A DNA stretch of 64,000 bases from Streptomyces graminofaciens (lineage in GTDB: Bacteria > Actinomycetota > Actinomycetes > Streptomycetales > Streptomycetaceae), in assembly GCF_030294945.1 (NCBI RefSeq), contig NZ_AP018448.1, positions 9,086,501 to 9,150,500 of the forward strand, written 5' to 3'. The position numbers and the translations under genes were made by a program. Shown here piece after piece: positions 16,620 through 24,777 of the stretch. The notes under the pieces were generated by a model. It ran no database searches. It was given only the letters and a program-made list of their open reading frames with translations, and was not told the DNA's origin. Position 1 is the first letter of the stretch; each line of letters begins with the position of its first letter.

Positions 16620-19271
16620 TCACAGGTCGCGGAGCTCCTCCACGGCGGGGCGTCGGGTGGTGCGGATGCCGTTGAGGGCCGCGGCGAGGATGGCGGCGAC
16701 GGCGGCAGTGGCGGTGAGTGCGAGGTAGGTGCCGGGGACCGAGAGGCCGGCGGGTGGCGGATCGAAGACGCCGGTCAGGACCTTGACCAGCATCTGTGAC
16801 AGGGCCCAGCCGATCAGGGCGCCTCCGGCGAGACCGCCGGCGGCCAGCAGCAGGGCCTCGGTGAGGACCATGCCCCGCAGGTGATGTGCCCGAGCGCCGA
16901 GGACCGTGGCAATCGCGAAGGTACGGCGGCGCTCGGCGAGCCCGAGGGCGAGGACGAGCCCACCGGCTCCCGCGGCCAGCAGCACCGCGAAGGCGAGTTC
17001 GATGCGGGTCAGGCCCGCCAGATCGACCGACGTCAGGCTGGTGCCGACGGTGCCGCGGGTCTGGGTGAGGTCGGTGACGGTGGCCCCGGTGCCGAGCTGC
17101 CCGCGCAGCTGTGCGGCGATCTGCTTCTGGTGGCTGCCGCCGGTGTCGAGGAGAAAGGCGCCCACCGCGTCGCTGCCGGTGGCGTTGGCGACGTAGGAGG
17201 CGTTGGCGACGAAGAAACTGTCCTTGGGGGCGGTGGGGAACTCCTTGGCGATGCCCGCGTAGTGGAAGGGGACCGTATGCAGGGCTTTGGTGCGGGCGTC
17301 CTGGACGCGCAGGTTGACGGTGTCGCCGGGGGAGAGCTGGAAGTCGTTGACGGTCTCGACGCTGACCAGCAGGTTGTCCGGGTGCTGGGCAAGGCGTCGC
17401 ATCAGCTGCCGGGCGCCGCCGCCGGCGAAGTAGGCGTCCTGGAGTGAGGTGGCCCTTGCAATGGTGTCCGGGCGCACGCCGTAGAGGTCCTGGAGGTCGG
17501 AGCCGACATAGGCGAAGCGATGCTGGAGGGGTTCGACGTGCCGTACACCTGAGATCTTCAGGGCCGCTCCGGAAGCGGGTGGGACCTGGGCCCCGGGCGG
17601 TTCGGTGACGGTGACGTCGGCGCCGTTGGTGAGCCGGGCGTCGACCTCGGCCTGCTGCTGGTACGTGGCGTTGAAGACGGCGGTGGACACGGCGAAGGAG
17701 ACGGCCAGGGCGAGCAGTACCACCGAGCGGGCGAGCGGTCGCCGGCGCCGGGTCAGTACGGCCGCGGTGGTCCCGGCCAAGGTCGCGGTCAGTGGGCGGG
17801 CCAGCCGGGTCAGAACGGGACGGCCACGGGTGAGGACCAGCAGGGTCAGGCGCCACAGCAACAGGGCCGCGCCGATCCACAGCAGGGCGGGGCCGAGGAA
17901 GGCCCAGTACGACACGGAGATGCTGGGAACGCCCTCGGGGGCGAGGACCAGCGCGTACTGATTGCCGGAGGAGGCACGGAAGACCAGCCACGAGCCGATC
18001 AGGAGCACGAAGTCCAGGCCGCACCGCAGCCACCAGGGCGACCGGGAGGGGCGTACGCCCTCCTGTTTGCGGGTGTCGGCGACGGTGACCGAGCGCAGGT
18101 CCCGCAGCGCGGGGACGAGAACGGCACCGGCGGCCACCGCGGCTCCCAGTGCGAAGGCGATCGCGTACCAGACGACCCAATGCCCCGCGCTCGCGCCGAA
18201 CGAGGCCGCACCGAACGCGAGACGGCCGGTGAGCGCGGCAACACCCAGCCCCGCGAGGCCCCCGGCGAGACCGATGAGGGCGGCTTCCAGGCCCGCGAGG
18301 CCGGTGATCTGACGGGGCCGCAGCCCGCGCAGTCGCAGCAACCCCTGTTCCTGGCGCCGCCGTTCGCCGCCGGCCGAGGCGACCGCCGCCGTCAGCGCGG
18401 CCGCCAGGACCGCTCCTGGCACGCCGAGGAAGAGGAAGAGGATCTGGGCATACAGGGCGTCCTGGCGGGCGGAGTCGAGGGCGGCGCCGATGTTGTTGCC
18501 GACCAGGGCGGTGCCTGCCGAGCGAGCCTCCAGGTTGTGGGCGGCACCGGTGACCGAGGAGAACGCGGCGGCCGGGTCGGAGGGCAGCCCGGTGTTGCTG
18601 CGGGCGACGTGGATCTGGGTGGTGACGGCAGTGGCGCCGCGGGTGAGGGAGGCGAACCGGGCGGCGGGCAGCAGGACGACGTTGTCAGGGGGCGCGGTCG
18701 GCTGCGACTGGCTGGGGGCACCGACGGTCTGGAAGAGGGAGTCGGCCTGGGGCAGGTCGACCACGCCGTCCACCTTCACCCGGCGCAGGCCGGCACCGGG
18801 AAGCTGGACGCCGATGGTGTCGCCCGGGGCGGCGTGCAGGTTGGACGCGGTCTGCTGGGCCAGCAGGACGCCGGTGGAGGAGCCCGACAGCGTACGGACG
18901 GCGTCCGGGAAGCGGGCACGGTAGCCGTCGGGCAGTCCGAGGGCGACGCCGGGGCCGGTGGTCTGGGTGCTGCCCTGCACACGGGCCGTGAACGCGCTGG
19001 TGTGGGCGAAGCCGACGGGCAGCGCGGTGTAGGTGCCGGGAGTCTTCTGCACGAGGGACAGAACGGCGTTCGGGTCGGCGCCGGGCTGCACCTGGACCTG
19101 CCAGTCCACGGCGACCGAGCGCAGGGCGCGCTGGGTCATGGTCGCCTTGGACGCGGTGAGGAAGGAGCCGAGCGCGGCGACGAGGGCGACCGCGAGCGTG
19201 ACGCCTGCCAGGGCGGCCAGCAGCCGGCCGGTGCGGTGGCGGGCCAGGCCGTGAGCCCATGCGGTGATCAT
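16620..19271 (-). CDS. Large FtsX/MacB-type ABC permease (cassette 1)
   Basis: An 883-residue permease made of two FtsX-like halves. There is one membrane helix near the N-terminus, a large extracytoplasmic domain (about residues 35-255), three or four helices (270-390), further helices (410-520), a second extracytoplasmic domain (540-720) and three C-terminal helices ending at AVEELRDL. Such permeases do mechanotransmission, lipoprotein release or antimicrobial-peptide resistance rather than classical import. The gene overlaps the ATPase gene by 4 nt. Paralogue of 24778-27411. The substrate is unknown. Confidence 0.88.
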   Translation of the reverse strand: MITAWAHGLARHRTGRLLAALAGVTLAVALVAALGSFLTASKATMTQRALRSVAVDWQVQVQPGADPNAVLSLVQKTPGTYTALPVGFAHTSAFTARVQGSTQTTGPGVALGLPDGYRARFPDAVRTLSGSSTGVLLAQQTASNLHAAPGDTIGVQLPGAGLRRVKVDGVVDLPQADSLFQTVGAPSQSQPTAPPDNVVLLPAARFASLTRGATAVTTQIHVARSNTGLPSDPAAAFSSVTGAAHNLEARSAGTALVGNNIGAALDSARQDALYAQILFLFLGVPGAVLAAALTAAVASAGGERRRQEQGLLRLRGLRPRQITGLAGLEAALIGLAGGLAGLGVAALTGRLAFGAASFGASAGHWVVWYAIAFALGAAVAAGAVLVPALRDLRSVTVADTRKQEGVRPSRSPWWLRCGLDFVLLIGSWLVFRASSGNQYALVLAPEGVPSISVSYWAFLGPALLWIGAALLLWRLTLLVLTRGRPVLTRLARPLTATLAGTTAAVLTRRRRPLARSVVLLALAVSFAVSTAVFNATYQQQAEVDARLTNGADVTVTEPPGAQVPPASGAALKISGVRHVEPLQHRFAYVGSDLQDLYGVRPDTIARATSLQDAYFAGGGARQLMRRLAQHPDNLLVSVETVNDFQLSPGDTVNLRVQDARTKALHTVPFHYAGIAKEFPTAPKDSFFVANASYVANATGSDAVGAFLLDTGGSHQKQIAAQLRGQLGTGATVTDLTQTRGTVGTSLTSVDLAGLTRIELAFAVLLAAGAGGLVLALGLAERRRTFAIATVLGARAHHLRGMVLTEALLLAAGGLAGGALIGWALSQMLVKVLTGVFDPPPAGLSVPGTYLALTATAAVAAILAAALNGIRTTRRPAVEELRDL

Positions 19272-19930
19272 GACACCTCCTCGGGTGCGAGCAGTCGTCC
19301 GTCGCGCATGCTGCGCCGGACGGTGAGCCGGGCGGCGACGGCCGGATCGTGGGTGGTGACCACGAGGGCCGCACCGGTGTGGCCGGCAGCCGTCAGCAGG
19401 GCATCCAGGACACGGGCGCCGGTGGCGTGGTCGAGGCGGCCGGTGGGTTCGTCGGCGAGGATCAGGCGAGGCGCCTGGGCCAGAACCCTGGCGGCGGCCA
19501 CCCGTTGGGCCTGACCGCCGGAGATCTCCTCGGGCAGCCGTTCGGCGAGGTCGGCGGCGTCCACCAGGGCGAGCGCGGCGAGCGCGGTCTGCCTGGCCTC
19601 GTCTTCCGCGCGGTCGGTGAGGACCAGGGGCAGGGCGGTGTTCTCGGCCACGTTCAGGGCGGGGATCAGGCTGTCGCCCTGGAACACGAGGCCGATGTCG
19701 TACGGCCCGAGGGAGGCGGCGCGGGTGACGGTGCCGCGGGTGGGCTGTTCGAGTCCGGCGATCAGATGGAGCAGCGAGCTCTTGCCCGATCCCGAGGGGC
19801 CGACCACAGCGAGCCGGTCCCCGGCCCGGATCGTCAGGTCGGCGCCGTGCACGGCCACCACCGCCTGGGCTCCCCGGCCGAAAGTCAGGGCCGCGTCCGT
19901 GCAGCTGACGAGTACGTCATCCGACGACAT
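19268..19930 (-). CDS. ABC transporter ATPase (LolD/MacB type, cassette 1)
   Basis: A 220-residue ATPase. Walker A is GPSGSGKSS, the Q-loop lies in IGLVFQGDSL, the signature is variant (EEISGGQAQRV), Walker B is LILADEPTG and the switch His is in VTTHDPAV. ATG 19930 is chosen because GAGGAGG lies 6 nt upstream; it overlaps the preceding ATPase by 14 nt. It is the ATPase immediately before the permease and most likely drives it; the upstream ATPase may form a heterodimer with it. Confidence 0.9.
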   Translation of the reverse strand: MSSDDVLVSCTDAALTFGRGAQAVVAVHGADLTIRAGDRLAVVGPSGSGKSSLLHLIAGLEQPTRGTVTRAASLGPYDIGLVFQGDSLIPALNVAENTALPLVLTDRAEDEARQTALAALALVDAADLAERLPEEISGGQAQRVAAARVLAQAPRLILADEPTGRLDHATGARVLDALLTAAGHTGAALVVTTHDPAVAARLTVRRSMRDGRLLAPEEVS

Positions 19931-20657
19931 CGCGTGCCTCCTCGCGGTCGTGCGGCGGCGGGGCACCGGTGGCCCTGCCGTCTGTCAGGGTGATCACCCG
20001 GTCCGCGACCCGGACCGCCTCCGCGCTGTGCGTGACGAGCAGCACCGCGCAGCCTTCCGCGGCCCGCTCCCGCAGCAGGGAAAGCACCAACTGTTCGTTT
20101 TCGCCGTCGAGTTCACCGGTCGGTTCGTCGGCAAGCAGGACGGCGGGCGCGTTGGCCAGGGCGACGGCGAGCCCTGCCCGCGCCAGCTCGCCGCCGGACA
20201 GCTGCCGGGGCAGGGCACGTGTCCGCCCGGCCAGCCCGACCTGCGCCAGCAGGGTCCGGGCCGGGACGGGGGCCCTGCGGCCCTGCGCCCGCTGCGGCAG
20301 GCGGACGTTGTCGAGCACGTTCAGGTGGGGCAGCAGGTTGCGGGTCTGCAGCAGGACGCCGATGTGCCGGGCGCGCAGCCGGGCCCGTTCGGTCTCCGGC
20401 CGGTGGCTGATCCGTACGCCGCTCACGCGGACCTCGCCGCCTGAGGGTTCGTCGAGTCCGGCCAGGCATGCCAGCAGAGTCGACTTTCCGGCCCCGGACG
20501 GTCCCACCACCGCGACGGTCTCACCACGTCGCACCGTCAGCGACACCCCGCGCAGGGCGAGCGTCTCCTCCTCGCCGACCCGGTAGAAGCGGTACAGCTC
20601 TCGGGCGGTCAGCACATCGTCGGACGAGTCGCGGGAGTCGTACGAGTCGACTGGCAT
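19917..20657 (-). CDS. ABC transporter ATPase (LolD/MacB type, cassette 1)
   Basis: A 246-residue ATPase. Walker A is GPSGAGKST, the signature is QLSGGELAR, Walker B is VLLADEPTGEL and the switch His is in LLVTHSAEAV. A Ser/Asp-rich N-terminus precedes the domain. It follows the lipoprotein gene by 4 nt and overlaps the second ATPase. Two distinct ATPases with one double-length permease suggest a heterodimeric motor. Confidence 0.9.
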   Translation of the reverse strand: MPVDSYDSRDSSDDVLTARELYRFYRVGEEETLALRGVSLTVRRGETVAVVGPSGAGKSTLLACLAGLDEPSGGEVRVSGVRISHRPETERARLRARHIGVLLQTRNLLPHLNVLDNVRLPQRAQGRRAPVPARTLLAQVGLAGRTRALPRQLSGGELARAGLAVALANAPAVLLADEPTGELDGENEQLVLSLLRERAAEGCAVLLVTHSAEAVRVADRVITLTDGRATGAPPPHDREEARDVVG

Positions 20658-20661
20658 CGGT

Positions 20662-21360
20662 TCACCGCCACGCGAAGGAGTCGCTGACGATGCGCCAGGG
20701 ATCGACGTTGTCCGCCTTGACCGGGCCGGACAGAGTCAGGTCGACCTCGTGTCCCGCGCGATAGAAGGCATAGCGTTCGAACGCGTCCCGCACCACCTTG
20801 CCGGTCACCGGGTCCTTCGCCGAGTCGCCCTGGTAGGTCAGCAGGACCAAACGGCCGGAGTGCCGCGTCACCTCCGACACCTTGGGAGCGGCGAACTTCG
20901 GCACCTGGGAGCGCAGTTGCGGTATCACCTTGCTGGTGACCGAGCCGGTCGTCGGCGCGGCGGCGGCGGAAACCGCCGTGATCCTCACAGTGTTGAGCTT
21001 GTCCGTGAACACGGTGGTGCCGCCCTGGCCGGTGCGGGCCCAGCCCTCGGGCACCTTGACCGTGAAGCCGGTGAAGGCACCGCCGCTCGGCTGGTAGGCG
21101 ACGAACGCCTGGTTGTCGGGGATGTCACCGGGAGGGTTGGACTCGGTGGGCGCCGCGTTGTTCTGCCCGCGGCTGCCACCTCCGCCTCCGGAGGAGGAAC
21201 CGGCCGTGGGAGCGGCCGGGGACGTCGTCGAACCGGAGCCCGAACCGGAGCCCGAACCGGAGCCCGAACCCGAGCCTGAACCCGTCCCGGAACAGCCCGC
21301 AGTCACCGCTGCCACCAAGGCCAGTCCGACGACCGCGTACGTCCGTGTGCGTGCTGCCAT
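20662..21360 (-). CDS. Secreted lipoprotein of cassette 1
   Basis: A 232-residue lipoprotein. The signal peptide ends in the lipobox VTAGC, followed by a Gly-Ser repeat and a Pro/Ser/Gly linker (about residues 22-70), then a globular domain (VAYQPSGGAFTGFTVKVPEGW to SDSFAWR) with alternating strands, reminiscent of PsbP/LpqN-like folds but not firmly assigned. It is first in the operon, so it probably acts outside the membrane with the FtsX permease, as accessory or substrate-binding factor. The start is ATG 21360, behind CTCTGGAGGGCAGTGGTC. Confidence 0.8.
   Translation of the reverse strand: MAARTRTYAVVGLALVAAVTAGCSGTGSGSGSGSGSGSGSGSGSTTSPAAPTAGSSSGGGGGSRGQNNAAPTESNPPGDIPDNQAFVAYQPSGGAFTGFTVKVPEGWARTGQGGTTVFTDKLNTVRITAVSAAAAPTTGSVTSKVIPQLRSQVPKFAAPKVSEVTRHSGRLVLLTYQGDSAKDPVTGKVVRDAFERYAFYRAGHEVDLTLSGPVKADNVDPWRIVSDSFAWR
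21229..21280 (-). repeat. 12-bp tandem repeat encoding Gly-Ser linker
   Basis: Four near-perfect copies of the unit CGAACCGGAGCC begin at 21229, 21241, 21253 and 21265 (the last with one change), plus a partial fifth. They encode alternating Gly-Ser immediately after the lipidated cysteine. A change in copy number would only alter the linker length. Confidence 0.9.
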
Positions 21361-21515
21361 GACCACTGCCCTCCAGAGGAGTCCTCGGACCGGACGATCC
21401 ACAGCACCGACGCTAGGGAGAGGCCGGTTAACGCCCTGCTCGCCGTGGGTTAGAGGACGGCAAAACCGTGTGGCGCAGCACGTCCGCCCTGGTGAACGGC
21501 CCGCATGATGGGGTC

Positions 21516-22832
21516 ATGAGACAGCGTGTGGTGCGAGTCGCCCTGACCGCCGCTCTGGTCGCAGTCGTCCTCCTCGCCGTCCCGCTCGCCCTGGCCATCA
21601 GGTCGTCCCTGTACGCCGACCAGCGCGACACCCTGGAGCGGTCCGCCCTGGCCGCGGCCGTACGTGTGAGCCCGGACTACGCGACCGGCGACCCGGCGGA
21701 ACTGCCGAGGCCCCCGGCAGGCGGCCACCTCGGTCTGTACGACCCGCAGTCGCGGCTGCGGGCGGGCAGCGGCCCCCGTTCGGGCGACGCACCGGTCCGT
21801 CGAGCCCTGGGCGGTGAGGCCGTACGGGGCCACTCGGGTGGCGACCTGGTGGTCACCGTGCCCGTCTCCCACGCCGAGCAGGTGATCGGCGTCGTGCGGG
21901 TCTCGTCCCCCGCAGCCTCCGTGCGCGACCGCGTCCTCGTCGCGTGGGCGGTGCTGCTGGGGGTGGCGGCTCTGGCGCTGGCCGTCGCGGTGGTCGTGGC
22001 CCGCCGTCAGGCACGGGCCCTGGCAGCCCCGTTGGAGGATCTGTCCCGCCACTGCCGGGCCGTGACCGAGGGCGACCTGAACGCCCGTGCCGCCCCCAGC
22101 AGCATCGGCGAGATCGACCAGGTCGCCCGCACCCACAACGAGATGCTGCACAGCCTCTCCGAACTCCTCCGTCACGAACGCGACTTCACCGCCAACGCCT
22201 CCCACCAGCTGCGCACCCCCCTCACTGGTCTGCAACTCGCCCTGGAGGCGGGCCTCGCCCAGGACGACGACGCCGGGCTGCGACCCGTCCTGACCGAAGC
22301 ACTGGCCACCACCCACCGACTGCACCACACGGTGGAGGAGGTGCTGCGCCTGTCGGGTGCCAGCAAGGTGTCCCCCTCCGCCGCCGGGAAAATCGCGGTG
22401 GGGCAACTGCTGCGGGACGCCGAGGCACGCTGGCACGGCCTGTTCGCCAGGGACGGCAGACGCCTGGAGTGCGCCGCACGGGACACACCGACCGATGTCC
22501 TGGTCCCAGGCGCGCCCGTGTCGGAGGTGCTCGGCATCCTGCTGGACAACGCCCGCGTGCATGGGCGCGGCACCGTCCGGGTCACCGTGCGGGACCTGGA
22601 GGACGCCCTCGCCATCGACGTCAGCGACGAGGGTGCCGTGGCGGGCGAGCCGGCCCGGCTGTTCGACCGGGGGCACACCGGGGGCGGACCGGGAGCGGGT
22701 ATCGGCCTGGCTCTCGCCCGGGACCTGGCCGTCTCGCTCGGCGGCAGGATCTCCCTGGCCAGTGCTCGCCCTGCCACCTTCACCTTGCTCATTCCCGTCG
22801 ACCGGGACGAGGCACAAGAGTCGTCTGGATGA
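21516..22832 (+). CDS. Sensor histidine kinase (cassette 1)
   Basis: A 438-residue kinase transcribed divergently from the lipoprotein operon. Transmembrane helices lie at about residues 8-28 and 145-165 with a 115-residue sensor between; then come a HAMP-like domain and the H-box FTANASHQLRTPLTGLQL. The N-box is LLDNARVHG and the G-boxes are reduced (SDEGAVAGEPARLFDRG, GIGLALARDL). Its most likely partner is the regulator at 15817-16563, separated from it by the whole ABC operon. The intergenic region contains GGTTAACG and GGGTTAGA motifs spaced 22 bp apart. Confidence 0.9.
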   Translation: MRQRVVRVALTAALVAVVLLAVPLALAIRSSLYADQRDTLERSALAAAVRVSPDYATGDPAELPRPPAGGHLGLYDPQSRLRAGSGPRSGDAPVRRALGGEAVRGHSGGDLVVTVPVSHAEQVIGVVRVSSPAASVRDRVLVAWAVLLGVAALALAVAVVVARRQARALAAPLEDLSRHCRAVTEGDLNARAAPSSIGEIDQVARTHNEMLHSLSELLRHERDFTANASHQLRTPLTGLQLALEAGLAQDDDAGLRPVLTEALATTHRLHHTVEEVLRLSGASKVSPSAAGKIAVGQLLRDAEARWHGLFARDGRRLECAARDTPTDVLVPGAPVSEVLGILLDNARVHGRGTVRVTVRDLEDALAIDVSDEGAVAGEPARLFDRGHTGGGPGAGIGLALARDLAVSLGGRISLASARPATFTLLIPVDRDEAQESSG

Positions 22833-23054
22833 GAGGACCGTCCTGCGCCGCCCTCCCGGTCGTGGCTCTCTCACGGACCGGGCTGCTCGACAGGTCTGTG
22901 GCCTTCCGTCGGTCTTGAAGAAAAGCAGACCTGCTTGATGAAGACGCGACCGCTTCTTCCGTGGGCGTTCACACACGCGCCGTTTCCGGTACGCAAGACG
23001 CGACTCTGATGGGCCCGCCTCGCAAATCGCCCCAAAGAGCCGGGAGATGCACAC

Positions 23055-24704
23055 ATGTCCAGAAGTCATGTCAGACTCGCAGCCGTTTTCGCTGCTGCCG
23101 GAGTCCTGACCGGCGTGACTGCCATCCAGCCCTCGGCGTTCGCCGCCTCCCACCACCAGGCCCCTGCCAAGCACGTCCTGCTGATCTCGGTCGACGGACT
23201 GCACCAGTCGGACCTGGCCTGGTACGTCTCCCGGCACCCGAACTCGGCACTGGCGCGGCTGGTCGGCGGCGGCGTGGAGTACACCCACGCCAGGACCACC
23301 ACGCCGTCCGACTCCTTCCCCGGCATGGTCGCCCAGGCGACCGGTGGCGGCCCCGGCACCACCGGCGTCTACTACGACGACACCTACAACGCGGCGCTCC
23401 TGCCCGCCGGGACCACCAGCTGCAAGGCCGTCAAGCCCGGTGTCGAGGTGGACCTCACGGAGGACCTGGACAAGAACCAGGCATCCATCGACGCCGGTCA
23501 GGGCCTCACCGGCCTGCCGGACAGCATCCTGTCGATGACGGGCAACCCGGCGAGCCTGATCAACGCCTCCAAGCTGCCGGTCGACCCCAAGACCTGCAAA
23601 CCGGTCTACCCGCACTCCTACCTCAAGGTGAACACCATCTTCGAGGTGGCCCGCAGCGCAGGCCTGCGCACCGCGTGGTCGGACAAGCACGCGGCATACG
23701 AAATCCTCAACGGGCCCTCGGGCACCGGCATCCAGGACCTGTTCACGCCCGAGATCAACAGCGACGCCCTCGGTTACCCGGCCGGCGACGACTGGACCAA
23801 GGACAACCAGGCCACCGAGCAGTACGACGGCTACAAGGTGAAGGCCGTCCTCAACGAGATCGACGGCTACGACCACAGCCGCGTCCACAAGGTCGGCACC
23901 CCGGCGATCTTCGGCCTCAACTTCCAGTCGGTGTCCACCGCGCAGAAGCTGCCCGCCTCCGACGGCCTCAAGGGCGGCTATACCGCCAAGAACGTGCCCG
24001 GACCGCTGCTGGCGAAGAACCTGGACTTCGTCAACGCGCAGATCGGTGCCCTGACTTCTGAGATCGCCAAGCGGCACCTGGCCGACAGCACCACGGTCAT
24101 CCTGTCCGCCAAGCACGGCCAGTCGCCCACCGACCCCACCGCGCTCACCCGGATCGACGACGGCCCGCTGCTGGACGGCCTCAACGCCGCCTGGAAGAAA
24201 CTCCATCCCGCCGCCGGCGATCTGGTCGCGCACTCCGTGGACGACGACGCGATGCTGCTCTGGCTGACCGACCGCTCGCAAGCCGCCACCGAGTTCGCCA
24301 AGAGGTACCTGCTGGCGCAGAGCGGCACCGGCACCGACATCAACGCCGCGCCCAGGACCTTCACCCGCAGCGGGCTCAGCAAGGTCTACGCAGGGAAGGC
24401 CGCGGCCCACTACTTCCACGTCGAAGCCGGCGACACCCGTGTCCCGGACATCTTCGGCCTCGCGCAGTACGGCGTCGTCTACACCGGCGGCACCAAGAAG
24501 ATCGCCGAGCACGGCGGCGCCCACGCTGACGACCTCGACGTTCCGCTGGTGGTGTCGGGCGCCTCGGTTCCGGACGGCGTGCGCGACTCCACGAGCGTGC
24601 AGACCAAGCAGATCGCACCGACGATCCTGAGCCTGCTCGGTCTGAACCCCCGCTCTCTGCAGGCTGTGCGCGAGGAGCACACCACGGTGCTGCCGGTCCG
24701 CTGA
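23055..24704 (+). CDS. Secreted nucleotide pyrophosphatase/phosphodiesterase (alkaline phosphatase superfamily)
   Basis: A 549-residue exported enzyme. A signal peptide of about 31 residues ends at AFA-AS. The mature protein begins with the metal site VDGLHQSD, followed by the nucleophile Thr in ARTTTPSDSFPG and further metal-binding sites in SAKHGQS and EHGGAHADDLDVPLVVSG. This is the type I phosphodiesterase/nucleotide pyrophosphatase family, which hydrolyses phosphodiester or pyrophosphate bonds; the substrate is not clear. It is transcribed alone, between the two FtsX cassettes, with a strong terminator after it. GGGAGATGCACAC precedes the ATG. Confidence 0.88.
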   Translation: MSRSHVRLAAVFAAAGVLTGVTAIQPSAFAASHHQAPAKHVLLISVDGLHQSDLAWYVSRHPNSALARLVGGGVEYTHARTTTPSDSFPGMVAQATGGGPGTTGVYYDDTYNAALLPAGTTSCKAVKPGVEVDLTEDLDKNQASIDAGQGLTGLPDSILSMTGNPASLINASKLPVDPKTCKPVYPHSYLKVNTIFEVARSAGLRTAWSDKHAAYEILNGPSGTGIQDLFTPEINSDALGYPAGDDWTKDNQATEQYDGYKVKAVLNEIDGYDHSRVHKVGTPAIFGLNFQSVSTAQKLPASDGLKGGYTAKNVPGPLLAKNLDFVNAQIGALTSEIAKRHLADSTTVILSAKHGQSPTDPTALTRIDDGPLLDGLNAAWKKLHPAAGDLVAHSVDDDAMLLWLTDRSQAATEFAKRYLLAQSGTGTDINAAPRTFTRSGLSKVYAGKAAAHYFHVEAGDTRVPDIFGLAQYGVVYTGGTKKIAEHGGAHADDLDVPLVVSGASVPDGVRDSTSVQTKQIAPTILSLLGLNPRSLQAVREEHTTVLPVR

Positions 24705-24709
24705 CCGGT

Positions 24710-24746
24710 CCGGTGCGCCCCGCCCGACGCGGGCGGGGCGCACCGG
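24710..24746. terminator. Very strong intrinsic terminator
   Basis: A perfect 17-bp stem (24710-24726 and 24730-24746) has a 3-nt loop (ACG). It lies between the phosphodiesterase stop (24704) and the stop of the convergent permease (24778), so it can terminate both. Confidence 0.9.
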
Positions 24747-24777
24747 CCGTGTGCGGCCTCCCTGTCGAAGCGCGTGC

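Noticed and set aside
15817..18180. A continuous 787-codon minus-strand frame spanning a response regulator and much of the permease region.
   Set aside because: Only the last 248 codons encode the regulator; the rest is antiparallel-frame shadow of the permease gene, with Arg/Pro/Gly-rich composition and no motif.
21450..24743. A 1097-codon minus-strand open frame opposite the kinase and phosphodiesterase genes.
   Set aside because: It is the complement of two well-supported genes; its composition (Val, Gly, Gln, His, Arg) is the usual antisense pattern in high-GC DNA and no domain is visible.
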